NCBI GenBank assembly: GCA_037954665.1
Contig: JBBMOL010000046.1
Coordinates: 1,713,501 to 1,777,500, forward strand
DNA length: 64,000 bases
DNA from: Laguncularia racemosa
Taxonomy: Eukaryota > Streptophyta > Magnoliopsida > Myrtales > Combretaceae
Reading direction: 5' to 3'
Below are positions 31,942-43,049 of the stretch, in pieces (within the stretch, counting starts at the first letter, position 1; each line of letters opens with the position of its first letter). Below the pieces are notes generated by a model. That model did not search any database, had not been told where the DNA came from, and saw nothing but the letters and a program-made list of their open reading frames with translations. A program made the position numbers and the translations under genes.

Positions 31942-32759
31942 TGTTATGGAACCTTCATAAATATGCTTGAGAACCCCTTTTGGATATTACGAACCCTTAC
32001 AGCAGTAACGCGAAAACCCTCGTAATCAATTTGATTCAATCCCTAAGATGGACTAGAGTTAAGTTTCTCTTAATTGTTGATCACGAAATTAGAACAAAGG
32101 ATTTATTCTAATGCAGAACACTCCTCAAGAAAGACGATCAATTCTCTCTTGAATGTTCCTAAAGCATGTGTTCTATGCAAGAACACAAGGGAATATCAAA
32201 GTCTTTTTTATTTCAAAATGATCCAAAAACTACTTCTAAAATGTGGCCAAGAGGGTATTTATATGTCCTTCCTAAAAGCCCTAATGAAAAACAAATTACA
32301 AACACAATTAAAAGAAAACCAGCAGCTTTTATTTAAACATTGGCGGCCTTAAATCCCATGCCAACAGCCTTGAATCCCATGCCAACAACTTAAGCCAACG
32401 GCCTTGAAACCCACACTGGTAACTTAAGCCGGCAACCTTATTTCTCCACACCGATAGCTTTCATTTCCAAAGTTGGCCGCCTTCAAGTTTTAATCTCCAC
32501 TTTAACTTGTACCAAGTTGTATTGAAAATGAGTTGCAATGGCTCTTAAGCTTTGATATCCTTGAAATTCTTCACTAACCGTCTTCACCAAGCATTGTAGA
32601 TGAACACCCAAAGCATGTTGTATCTTCTTAGCTCGAGATCTTGTGATAGGTCCTTGAGGCATGCTAATTGGACTCGAAATCTCTTAGCTCTCATCCTTGC
32701 CTCATTGATCCTCATGATGTGATATCTCCTAAGCTTGGTCCATTAGTCTCTCCATAACA
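31942..32759 (-). repeat. 3' LTR of element 2
   Basis: 818 bp, TGTTATGGAA...CCATAACA. About 97 bp longer than its partner, mainly because of a segment at about 32490-32570 missing from the right copy. Confidence 0.9.
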
Positions 32760-32760
32760 T

Positions 32761-32773
32761 TCCCCCTCTCCTC
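32761..32773 (-). other. polypurine tract of element 2
   Basis: Minus strand GAGGAGAGGGGGA just before the 3' LTR. Confidence 0.85.
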
Positions 32774-33079
32774 AAAAGGATTCATCCTTGAATCAAAGGC
32801 ATCTCCTACATCAAAAGGACTCATATTAATAACGTTGAATGTAGCAATCACATTATACTCACCTAGCAAATCCACTTTGTATGCATTGTCATTGATCTTC
32901 TCAAGGATCTGAAATAGACCGTCTCCTCTTAGGTTTAGTTTAGACTTCCTTTAAAGGGGAAATCTCTCCTTTCAAAAATGCACCCACACCTATTCTCCTA
33001 GTTAAAACACCATAGGTCGTCTTCCCTTATTCATACGAGCAACTACCTTAGTATTTTGGCTTTTAATTCGCTCCTTCAT

Positions 33080-33793
33080 CTACTTGTGTAATTTTCTCTC
33101 AAAATCTGCTTTAAAAGTTGCATCAACACTCACAAAATTATTAGGTGGTAATGGCAATAAGTCAATAGGAGTAAATGGATTAAAATCATAAACAATTTCA
33201 AATGGCGAACAATGAATTGTGCTATGTATAGCCCTATTATAAGCAGACTCCACGAATGGTGAACAATCTTCCCACATCCTAATGTTTTTCTCAATGACCG
33301 CCTTCAACAAAGTGACTAAAGTTCTATTAACTACCTCAGTTTGTCTGTCAGTTCGTGGGTAACAAGTGGTTGAAAACAATAGTTTTGTTCCCAACTTTCC
33401 CTACAATACTCTCCAAAAGTGACTCAGAAATTTAACATCCCTATCACTAACAATGCTTTTAAGTATGCCATACAAACGCACAACCTCTTTGAAGAACAAT
33501 TCAGCAATTAACTTAGCATCATCAATTTTATGACAAGGAATAAAATGAGCCATTTTATTGAACTGATCAACCACAACACAAATACTATCACCACCCTTCC
33601 TAGTTCTAGGCAACCCAATCACAAAGTCTATAGATAAATCAGTCCAAGCTTCATCAGGAACAGGTAATGGTGTATATAATCCATGCGGTTTCATTCTAGA
33701 CTTGGCCTCTTTATATGTAATGCAATGTGCACACACTTTATGCGCATCATGTCTCATCCCAAGCCAATAAAAATGATCACACAGGCATATCAT
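33080..33793 (-). pseudogene. integrase of element 2
   Basis: Two long frames (33793-33401 and 33394-33080), in different frames. The first has the CAHC pair of the zinc domain, DLSIDFVIGLPRT with the first catalytic Asp, and SIVSDRDVKFLSHFW with the second. The second begins GTKLLFSTTCYPRTDRQTEV, where the Glu is the third catalytic residue, and continues through SAYNRAIHSTIHCSPFEIVY. All three acidic residues are present. The His pair of the zinc domain (LCDHFYW area) lies near 33780 and continues into 33999-33799. A stop separates the two frames (Trp to TAG type). Confidence 0.82.
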
Positions 33794-33992
33794 AGGTCTT
33801 ATCCCATGCCTCCATGTGCCTCCTTAACTAAAAATTCCCTTATGGAACCTTTAGGAATGCATAATCTATTCCTCTTAAATAGAAATCCACTAGACACATA
33901 GAAATCAATTAATCCAGTCCCATTAGTACAAGCAATATAAATTTCACAAAAATCAGCATCATTTGGGTATAACTCTTTAACAAACTCAAAAC

Positions 33993-34420
33993 CTAACAAT
34001 GAAGTACTAAGTGAGTTAAGTAAAGCATACCTCTTGACAACGCATCGGCTACTACATTTTCTTTACCTTGCTTATACTTGATGACATATGGGAATGTCTC
34101 AATGAATTCCACCCACTTCGCATGCCTTTTATTCAACTTATCTTGACTCTTCAAATGTTTAAAGCTCTCATGATCAGTATGCACCACAAATTTCTTGGGC
34201 CAAAGATAATGCTACCACGTTTGCAAAGCTTGCACCAAGGTATATAATTCCTTATCGTATGTTGGATACTTCAAAGCTACTCCACTCAACTTCTCACTGA
34301 AATATAGTAGTGGCCTTTGATCCTGCATCAAAACAACTCTCCTATGCCACTAGCATCACATTCAATTTCAAACGTTTTAGCAAAGTCAGGCAAAGCAAGT
34401 AATGGTGCATTACACAATTT
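33993..34420 (-). pseudogene. RNase H of element 2
   Basis: Minus-strand text: LMQDQRPLLYFSEKLS (about 34330-34285), KYPTYDKELYTLVQALQTW with a stop after it, and the open frame 34187-33993 with HTDHESFKHLKSQ and the characteristic end KQGKENVVADALSR. Removes the RNA strand during reverse transcription in active elements. Confidence 0.75.
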
Positions 34421-34499
34421 ATCCTTAAGTTCATTGAAAGCATGTTCTTATGCATCACCTCAAACAAATCCAACATTTTTTCTAACTAATTCATTCAAA

Positions 34500-35200
34500 G
34501 GTGCAGCTATGGTGCTGAAATCCCTAATGAATTTCCTATTGAAAGGCCATGAAAACTCCTCACCTCACTTACATTCTTAGGTCTAAGCCACTCCTTAATA
34601 AGCCTAACCTTCTCCTCATCAACTTCAACTCCTTGACTAGATACTACAAAACCTAAAAAATTAACCTTATCCATGCAAAAGCTACACTTCTTAAGATTAG
34701 CATATAACTTTTCCTCTTTAAGTTTTTTTAGTTCTAGTCGCATATGCAAAATATGATCATCCAAACACTTTGAGTAGATTAAAATATCATCAAATTATAC
34801 TACGACAAATTTACCTAAGTACTCTCGCATCACATGATTCATCAAACGCATAAAAGTGCTAGGTGCATTGATAAGACCAATGGCATGACAAGGTACTCAT
34901 ATAAACCATATTTAGTCTTAAATGTAGTTGTCCATTCATCTCTAACTTTCATGTGGATTTGATAGTAACTAGATTTCAAATAAATCTTAGTAAGCAAGTA
35001 AAAACCATATTATTCATCTAACATATCATCTAACCTACAAATAAGGTGACGATACTTTACAGTGATTTTGTTAATAGCTCTACAATCTACATACATTATC
35101 CAAGTCTCATCCTTCTTTGGCACAAGTATCACAAGAACAAAACAAAGATTGAGACTTTCCCTCACATACCCCTTAGCTAGCAACTCATCTACCTATTTTT
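34500..35200 (-). pseudogene. reverse transcriptase of element 2
   Basis: Text includes VPKKDETWIMYVDCRAINKI (about 35140-35080), KTKYGLYEYLVMP (about 34920-34880), and the catalytic FDDILIYSKCLDD near 34790-34750, in which both Asp are kept but the residue before Phe is a stop. The open frame 34764-34507 covers the thumb (KLYANLKKCSFCMDKVNFLG). Stops and frameshifts disrupt it. Confidence 0.78.
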
Positions 35201-36010
35201 AAATCTCCTTTGCCTCGCTTGGGTTTGTTCGGTATGCTGGCTTATTGGGTACAACAGCTCCAAGAATGAAGTCTATTTGGTGCTCTATGCCTCTGATGGG
35301 TGGTAATCCACTAGTTATCTCCTCTAGAAACAAGTCTTCAAATTCTTGCAATAAATCAAATAACACACTAGGCATGGACAGGTTAAGATTGTTAGTTGCC
35401 AAATAAGTCCCCTTGTACAAAAGTACAAATATAGGCCTATTGGAATTCAAAGCTAGCCTAACCTCACTTTACTTAGTGATTAAACTCACATTCCTCATTG
35501 TTTTCTCTCCAGATTGATGTTGCTCTCGTTTTTCTTTTCCTTCCTTGCTCTCATTTTTCTCACTCATTTTCTTTTCACTCTTTTGATTTTCATTCTCAAC
35601 AGCACTCTTTTTACCCTCCCTTTCTTTTCCTTTGGCCTCAACTCTTAACCATTCCATTACGCATTATTCTTCATATACTTCCTTTAAGGAAAGTGGTGTC
35701 AAGGTTGTCTTTCGCCCATCTTTGGTAAATGAATACCTATTGAGGTACCCATCATGCTTGGTTTTTCTATCAAATTGCCATAGCCTACCAAGTACTATAT
35801 CATTGGCATGCATAGGGATGACATCACAAAGCTCTTCATCGTTATACTTGCCAATGGTAAAAGAAACAAGAACTTGCTTATTTACCTTAACCTCACCACA
35901 GTCATTAAGCCACTAAAGTTTATATGGTCTAGGGTGTGTTTTAGTGGACAAACCTAACCTATTAACCAAAAGTGTACTTACCACATTAGTACAACATCCA
36001 CCATTAATGA
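35199..36010 (-). pseudogene. protease and linker to RT of element 2
   Basis: The active-site loop reads VIINGGCCTNVV at about 36015-35980: the catalytic Asp is Asn (codon complement at 36003-36005), so the protease is dead. The motif DIVLGRLWQFDR follows at about 35800-35760. Downstream frames encode a Lys/Glu-rich linker (35657-35469) and the start of the RT region (35450-35199: FEDLFLEEITSGLPPIRGIE and QIDFILGA). Confidence 0.75.
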
Positions 36011-36254
36011 TCACACTACACACCTTACTTTGAACATGGCATCTAGTATGAAACAGATTTTCATGCTACTCCTCACAGCAATCTTCCTTCAACTATGTAT
36101 TAAGAGCATGCCTAGTTACTAGCACATCTCCTCTAACCGGTCCCTCTATGCTCCCTTCACTACAACTCTCTAATTCAAGCATGTCATCATCATCAATCTC
36201 ATTATTATCCTCCTCGTCAGTAACTACTTCACCATTCCTCATCACTATAGTTCT

Positions 36255-37400
36255 CCTATTAGGACAATCATTGCTAATATGTCCTACGCCCTAGCACTTC
36301 CAGCATTTAATATCTCTATTCCTTCCCTTTTGTTCTTCAGTTTTAGGTTTCTCACTTGATACCATTCTGGTCTTCCTTTTTGTAATATCAGAGACAGGTT
36401 TACTTCCGCTCTTAACATCACTCTTTCCATAACCTTTCTATACATAATCATTATTATTAGAATAAGGTTTGGAAACATACCTAGTTGACCCTCTACCTTG
36501 GAGTTGCTTCTCTATCTTGATAGCAAGATGCACCATGTCTTCTAACTCTATATATTGATATAGCTCCACCTTATCAGCTATCTCCTTATTCAACCCATTC
36601 GAAAAACGTGCTATAGTGGCCTCCACATCCTTTTACATATCAACCTTAGTCATGATCATCTCCATCTCTTTATAGCAGTCTTCCACACTCCGACTACCCT
36701 GCTTAAGAACTTGAAGCCCCTGCATCAATTCTCGATGATAATGTTTGGGAACAAATCGCTTCCTCATGACATACTTGAGATCATACCAATTATCAATAGG
36801 ATGCTCCAAATTCCTCCTCCTACCTGTCACCAATTGATCCTACCAGGCTATGGCATAATCCTGGAATTGTGTAATTGCTAATTTCACTTTCTTCTCTTCA
36901 TTGCATTGATGACAGTCAAATATAAGCTCAACTCTCTTTCCCTACTATAAATAAGCCTCTAGATCAAACTTACCTTGAAATTGAGGAATTTTCAATTTAA
37001 TACCACCTAGATTCCTATCTGCATAATCATCATTCCCCTAGATCCTACCAATATAAAGATTTTCCTGTGCTCTTCCTCTTCTTCTACCTACACCTCGACC
37101 TCCTCTTCTACCTCTCGTTATACCAAAAACAACACTAACCTCATCATCTTCCTCTACATAACCATCATCCAAATCTCCCACATCAACAATTGGAAACGCA
37201 CGGTTTCTACCCACTCTATTTCCTTCACTACAGCTTGGAGTCCCTCTCTCAACTTCTCTCAGTCTCAAATCCATATGCTCCAACTTCTCATTAATAGCCA
37301 CCAAAGCTTTACTCATTCGTCTAAAATACAACTCTTGAGCCTCTCGATACCTCGCCTCATCAACATTACCCACATTGTTACTTTCACTATTGTTCGACAT
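36255..37400 (-). pseudogene. gag with zinc knuckle of element 2
   Basis: Starts MSNNSESNNVGNVDEARYRE at 37400 and contains an Arg/Gly-rich patch (TRGRRGGRGVGRRRGR). After a stop at about 37038 comes the capsid part (IKLKIPQFQGKFDLEAYL near 37000-36950; QDYAIAW then stop; open frames 36833-36633 and 36626-36438). The zinc knuckle at about 36302-36261 reads CWKC-stop-GVGHISNDC: all four ligands are present but a TAG stands inside it. At least five stops in all. Confidence 0.8.
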
Positions 37401-37902
37401 TGTTGTAAAGAAACAACGTTAGAAATAAAATAATTTAAACAATCCTCACAAATGCTCCCTTTCGTGTTTGCGCTCACAAAATGGGGATGGTTACTAGTGT
37501 GTCACTCAAACAAATTTCACTCATAGGTTCTGTCTCACACCACTCAAGCCAATTCTTATATGTTCTTACACGAATCACGATTTTAGATCAATCCAAGAGC
37601 TTAACCCGACAGATATGCATAGAGTTTCAATAATGGATCCTAGAGTGTACACAAACAAACAAGAAAGATTGATGACTTCTTCTTCTTCTTTTTTTGTCAT
37701 GAATTTTCTTCTCTTCTCCTTTTTTTTTTAAACTCTTTAAACACAAATTATTATTCCATAATAAAACAATGAATCGAATCAATGATATGACGTAAACAAA
37801 ACTAAATTTTTTATGAACAAGATAAAATTCGATGAACACACAATATCGAATCAAAACATAAAAACTAAATCAAGGAAAAATATAACCTAATCTAGAGCCA
37901 AA
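37401..37902. other. leader of element 2
   Basis: Untranslated leader between primer site and gag. Contains a TTC/TTTTT-rich tract at about 37678-37735. No gene. Confidence 0.5.
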
Positions 37903-37914
37903 GCTTTGATACCA
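37903..37914 (-). other. primer binding site (tRNA-iMet), element 2
   Basis: Minus strand TGGTATCAAAGC, 11 of 12 bases of the initiator-Met primer site, two bases from the 5' LTR. Confidence 0.9.
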
Positions 37915-37916
37915 AA

Positions 37917-38637
37917 TGTTATAATACGTCCGTGAATACACTTGAGAACCTCTTTTGGATATTATGAACCCTTACAACAATAATGCGAAAACCCTCATAA
38001 TCAATTTGATTCAATCCCTAAGATAGACTAAAGTTAGGTTTCTCTTAGTTGTTGATCACGAAATTAGAACAAAGGGTTTGTTCTAACGCAGAATAGTCCA
38101 CAAAAAAGACAATCAATTCTTTTTTGAATGTTCCTAAAGCATGTATTCTACGCAAGAACATAAGGGGATATCAAAGTCTTTTTTATTTCAAAATGATCCA
38201 AAAACTACTTCTAAAATGTAGCCAAGAGGGTATTTATATGTCCCTCCCAAAAGCCTTAATGAAAAACAAATTACAAACAAAATTAAAAGAAAACTAGTAG
38301 TTTTTATTTAAACACCGGTGGCCTTGAATCCCATACTGATTGCTTAGGCCAGCGGCTTTGGAACCCATGCCGGCAGCTTAAGCCAGCGGCCTTTATTTCT
38401 CCACATCAGCAGCTTTCATTTCCAAAGCTAGCTACCTTCAAGCTCTAATCTTTAAAGTTCTTCACTAACCATCTTCAACAAGCCTTATAAACATGTTGTA
38501 TCTTCTTAGCTCGAGATCTTGTGATAGGTCCTTGTAGCATGCTAATCAGACTTGAAATCTCTTGACTCTCATCCTTGCCTTCTTGATCCTCATGACTTGA
38601 CATCTCCTTAGCTTGGTCCATTAGTTTCTCCATAACA
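37917..38637 (-). repeat. 5' LTR of element 2
   Basis: 721 bp, TGTTATAATACG...CATAACA, the pair of 31942-32759 with internal deletions near 38445-38485. Confidence 0.9.
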
Positions 38638-38910
38638 TTATCAGTCCTAAGTAAAATACAAATAACAAAATTAGATGTTTTTCGCATTGTATAATACAAA
38701 CAAACAATAATGTGCTTCAAAAATATTTTAATGCATTGTTAAATTCTTTACCAAAAAAATAAGATTTTTTGAGTTGAAATATTTTATTGATGGAAAATAT
38801 AATAATAAGACATAAATAAATGTAATTGATGAAAAGGTGTAAAAAATATATATATCTATAGTGGTTTTTTTTTTTTCCTTTGAGAAAAAGAAAAAAAAAT
38901 TAAAGATATT

Positions 38911-39074
38911 AAGGATGTGCAAAAAAACCGACTAAATCGAAATTTTATGATTTGAAAAAAAAAAAATTGAACCATGTGATTTGGTTTGAAATAATAAAAA
39001 ACCAAACTATATTTTTATGGTTTGATTTGATTTGAAAGAAAAAACCGAATCAATCTGATTTGTACCTACCCCTA
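38911..39074. mobile_element. small MITE-like insertion
   Basis: 164 bp between two copies of AAAGATATT (38902-38910 and 39075-39083). The ends AAGGATGTGCAAA and (reversed) TAGGGGTAGGTACAAA are imperfect inverted repeats. The interior is rich in CCGA and TTTGGTTTGA motifs arranged in opposite directions. Length and make-up fit a non-autonomous DNA transposon, possibly hAT-type. It lies about 170 bp upstream of the likely transcription start of the next gene. Confidence 0.55.
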
Positions 39075-39207
39075 AAAGATATTAAGTTGTATATATTTGA
39101 GAAGTCAAATTTAGCTTTACTTTACTAGTATAACTTTGTGAATAGTTATTGTATTTTAGTTTTTATTTTCGAATAATCCTATTCTTAAATATTTAATTTC
39201 GAATTGA

Positions 39208-39217
39208 TATATATATC
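39208..39217 (+). promoter_or_regulatory. TATA box of the downstream gene
   Basis: TATATATATC about 240 bp before the start codon, followed at some 30 bp by sequence that could serve as transcription start, then by a pyrimidine-rich leader. Confidence 0.5.
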
Positions 39218-39327
39218 TATACTCTGCTGGTACATTCAAGAGTATGTATAGAAATTGTCTATTTGACCCCCACAACTTCCTTTGTACAAAACCAAACAAA
39301 AAAAACAGCGTGACACTCCCAGATCTC

Positions 39328-39420
39328 AACATTTCACCTTTCTCTCTCTTCCCCTTCCTTTCCCCGCTATCTCCCTCCCCACTTCCCCTCCCCCTCCCCG
39401 CTCCTCCCTCCGTCTCTGGA
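39328..39420 (+). promoter_or_regulatory. pyrimidine-rich 5' leader
   Basis: Almost pure C/T with several runs of three to five C (CCCC repeated). Such leaders are common in plant genes. The complementary strand has enough G runs to form a G-quadruplex. Confidence 0.55.
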
Positions 39421-39457
39421 GATTCCTCCATCGAATCAAATTCTTGTCATACCCACC

Positions 39458-39949
39458 ATGAGTTCCATTGTCCAAAGCGTTCAAAAGCGTAACTTTATAT
39501 CCACAATGACACTAAACCAAGCTCTTCCAGTCTCCAATGGTGCTGAGTCCGCAGATCAACAACATGGGTTGAGAAGAAGGCTTTCTTCATTGTCCCTTAG
39601 GATTCAGCCCATTTCTTCTCCTGCCACCGAATGGGCATTAAGAAGAACAAAGTCGGTATCTTCGATGGGATCTTATGCTGGAAGTTCAATTAGAAAATGG
39701 TGGGATTGGGGTTGGTCTTGGATTTTGTCAAGAAAGCCTGTTTTTGCGAAAGATCTTGAAATGAATGACGACGAAACTAGAGCTCTAGGGTATCATGATA
39801 AAGGAAGTTGGAGGCATGTTCTTTATAAGGTTAGAGCTGAAATTAGGAAGATTATGAGATCTGACAATGTGGGTCTTCCTCAAACTTACAAGTATAATTC
39901 TTTTGATTACTCTAAGAATTTTGATGCTGGAAATAGAAACATGGGCTAA
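39458..39949 (+). CDS. conserved plant protein of unknown function
   Basis: The only intact, gene-like frame in the window: 163 codons, ATG in good plant context (CACCATGAG), stop TAA at 39947-39949. The protein has no signal peptide or membrane segment. It has an Arg-rich N-terminal half (LRRRLSSLSLRIQPIS; LRRTKSVSS), a tryptophan-dense core (IRKWWDWGWSWILSRKP), an acidic link (FAKDLEMNDDE) and a conserved C-terminal part (GSWRHVLYKVRAEIRKIM, then LPQTYKYNSFDYSKNFD). I recognise this as a small plant-specific family, present in my memory in both Arabidopsis and rice, with no known function. A later in-frame ATG at 39506 is less likely as the start because the residues before it (SSIVQSVQKR) also look conserved. 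Base composition is less A/T-rich than the surroundings. No intron is needed. Confidence 0.8.
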   Translation: MSSIVQSVQKRNFISTMTLNQALPVSNGAESADQQHGLRRRLSSLSLRIQPISSPATEWALRRTKSVSSMGSYAGSSIRKWWDWGWSWILSRKPVFAKDLEMNDDETRALGYHDKGSWRHVLYKVRAEIRKIMRSDNVGLPQTYKYNSFDYSKNFDAGNRNMG

Positions 39950-40650
39950 GGTTTGTTTTGTCTTAAGAGCAACCTTGTGTATTGTTGCTCAAATCCGAAA
40001 AGGCTCTATACATCCAACCATCAAGACTCAAGAATTCGAGCTAGCTAGTATGGAAATAAGTTTCAACACCGTAGATTCTATTATAAAATATATATATAAA
40101 AAAAAGAAGAAGAAGAAGCCAAGAGTATATAGAGTTGGTATTGCTATTGCTTTATGCCTTTGATTCATAATTCTTTGTGTTCTTTTTTTGGTTTTACTGC
40201 TGTATTTGGGCTTTTTTGTTGGAAGTAGATTGTATTGGTGCTGGTCCTTATGTCCATTATTCTTTATGGGAAGATCAAGGATCCAGGAAATGCAAGGAAA
40301 TAGAAGATCTGAAGGTGGGGGGGTGTTGGTGCTTACTATCATTACTAGTTGATATTGGTGTGTATTATTTCAGTTCTGAAGATGAATTGCAATATTGGTA
40401 AATATATGATATCCTTTTTTTCTTTCTTTTCTAATTTTCTACTTTAATTCGTCTCCTTGTTCAGCTGTTCATCACTTCAGAAGTTGCAGATGTATTATTA
40501 TATTTATTGTGTTTCGATGCATGAACTGTAACTCTCTCTTGGCAGTTTCTTTTCTTTTCTTTATTTGCTATTCGTATATTATGGTTATTGATTCCTCCCT
40601 GGACACTATTATTACAAAATGATACATAATTTTTTTTTTTTTGGGCATTT
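39950..40650 (+). other. probable 3' UTR and downstream flank
   Basis: T/A-rich sequence following the stop with an AAGAAGAAGAAG tract (about 40101-40118). Several short frames but none gene-like. A 3' UTR of a few hundred bases is expected here; no strong polyadenylation signal can be singled out. Confidence 0.35.
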
Positions 40651-43049
40651 AATAAATCTCTCAAGACGTTTATTAACATTTTGTTTGGTAATTGTGGACC
40701 TGATCAGGATTTCATTTGTAGATCTGATAATTTCTTTACCTTGTCTGAAAATAATAATAATTTAGAATGGGGGTCGGCAGGTTTCTAAAATTGACTAAAT
40801 TGGGATGGCAGGGAGATCTACACCTACGAATGTTTGTGTGAAGTTGAATCTAGCTGGCGTAATTTCTTGTTCCAAGACTAATATGTGTAATGAGTTAAAG
40901 CTTGTTAAGCACAGCACACGCAATTTTATTTTACTTAATCTAGCAGTCCAAAAAATTAATTTTGCTTAAGGAACGCCCATGACTCATCCAAAATCCTCAA
41001 AGACCAAAATGATAGCTCTGGACAAAGGAAAGCAACTGCGTAGGGGAAACATTTTGTTATAATTAACTGCGAGAAATAAAAAGAACACCTTATAAAGCAC
41101 GCATCTCCAATTTTGTTTGATTTTTACTGATGATTTATTTGGATTCTTAGGAAGAAGTTCATCCAGAATAGCAATTTCTTGATCTAATTTATAATATATA
41201 CATGTTACGTGATGATTCGAATCTTGTAGATGCCGTATGTCGGATGTATAAATGAGGTAGAGATGTATTATTATTATTATTATTTACTATGGTATAGTCA
41301 TATATATAACTCATGTTTATATACATATATATATGGTCCAACAACTAACAAATGTTGCTTCTGGCACACAACGTTGGTAAGTGTCGGTGACAGATGCTAA
41401 AGACAGAGAATGCTAACCATTGACAGCAAGGATGATGTGAGTGGTGACCCTGCAATTGCAACCCCATGTGATTCCTCCATCTCATCTGCCCATGTTCCTT
41501 TTTTTCTTTTTTCTTTTTTCTTTTTTTTTAAATTTTATTATTATTATTTTTTGTGGCCCAAGGATAATTCATCTGCCCTTGTTCTACTCCTTTCTTCTTC
41601 ACCTGAATTTTTCAGGGTGCGCTTTAGCTACTTTATGCTTGTATAAAAATTTAATTGATTTTCTATATTATTATAGGTGAATCATTTTATTTTATGATAG
41701 TTCTATATAGTTTAGATAGATCATTTAATCGTTTTATATGTATGCGTTTGTATTAAATCTTTCCTTTATGATTATAATCATAACTACAGGAGATACTAAT
41801 TAAGAAAGTTATTTAATATAAAAATTTTGAATAAGCCTTTTTAGAACAAAGGTATAGAGAGATGCGCACTAATGCCATTATGATGGGTACGGGTAGCAAA
41901 GCAAATATAGGTAGGAATCTTAGGGGAATGTGCAATTCCCTCGATTACGTGGGAAACAAAATCAAAAACTCGCCAGATGTCACGGTAATTATCGTTCATC
42001 TTGCATCAGACACGTACACGACCCCACTATATTTATATAATACTAGTGGAGTATGCATCTGTGTGTAAAAATAATTCTAATATTTTATTTGAATTTTCAA
42101 ATTGAGGAGTCAGATTTTGTTCACTTAAAATATAATTATTCTCTCGTATAGTGAAATAGAGAGAGGATCTTCCTATAAAAATAGAAGAGATTATTTTAAT
42201 TATATTTGATATTTTAAAAATTATATATTTAATCATGCAAAATTACTATTATCATATTTTATAATATAGATAACAAATAGTATGTATATATTTAAAGTAA
42301 ATAGAAAAACACATTAATATTTATAGAATTTGGAGGTGTAGTGATTACAAAAGAATTTGAATTTGTAGTTAGATAACAATTGGCACTTGCTAGAAAAGTG
42401 CTACACCAAGCTGCATGCATTAATATCAAACATAATATAAGTTATATTAAATAGCATACTTACACTAAGAAGATTGTAAGGAAAAATCTAAAATCAAAGG
42501 TGATATATATATATATATTACCTTAATATTAATTAGGGAACAATTATCAAGCTTTGATTGGATCAAATTAATTAATTAAGAAAATAATATTATCAAATAA
42601 ATTTAATTGATTTATATTAAAAACCTTATTAATTTAATCTATCTTCATTATTTCAAAATTTTATGATGCTACTACTTAACAAATGAGAACAAATAAGGTA
42701 AAAGACTAGATAACGTAAAATTGAAGAGGAAAATGGGCAAGAATATAAAAGATTAGAAAAGTTAGGGTGACAGAGTTGGTATTAAGTTTAGTCATTTAGG
42801 GTTATTAACTTATAGGCTTAAGCTCCTTTTTTTCTTTTCTTCCTTTTTTTACTAAAACATTTTTTGGTTGAAAAATATAATATTTTCATTTAGTAAAATT
42901 ATTTTGATAATCTTTTATAGGTAGGTATAAAGTATCCTAGAACTTATACCCTATATATCTTATAATACATATTCTAGAGTTGTGAATGATAAGAAGACTA
43001 CATACTCGTACCTTATCATGTAGGAGCAAGTTTTAGGAAATTTGTAACC
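40651..43049. other. A+T-rich intergenic DNA
   Basis: No gene recognised. It holds an (ATT)n tract at about 41269-41285, a T-rich run at about 41498-41553 and a short (AT)n near 42506-42520. The open frames at 41410-41680 and 41862-42068 are low-complexity or lack any domain. Confidence 0.45.

Larger units (their letters stand above)
31942..38637 (-). mobile_element. Ty3/Gypsy LTR retrotransposon with complete domain set (element 2)
   Basis: Minus-strand element of 6.7 kb with LTRs 31942-32759 and 37917-38637, both starting TGTTAT and ending ATAACA. Flanking 5-mers CTATC (31937-31941) and TTATC (38638-38642) agree at four of five bases, a decayed target duplication. Domains in element order: gag with zinc knuckle, protease, reverse transcriptase, RNase H, integrase, purine tract. 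Many stops and shifts, but each domain is easy to recognise. Its gag, protease and pol tail resemble those of elements 1 and 3, so it represents the autonomous type of that group. Confidence 0.9.

Noticed and set aside
31942..38637. Element 2 as an active, complete retrotransposon
   Set aside because: All domains are present, but gag, protease, RT and integrase have stops or frameshifts, and the protease catalytic Asp is Asn.
41410..41680. Two overlapping open frames of 78 and 79 codons
   Set aside because: Phe-rich translation of a T-rich tract; no gene-like composition.
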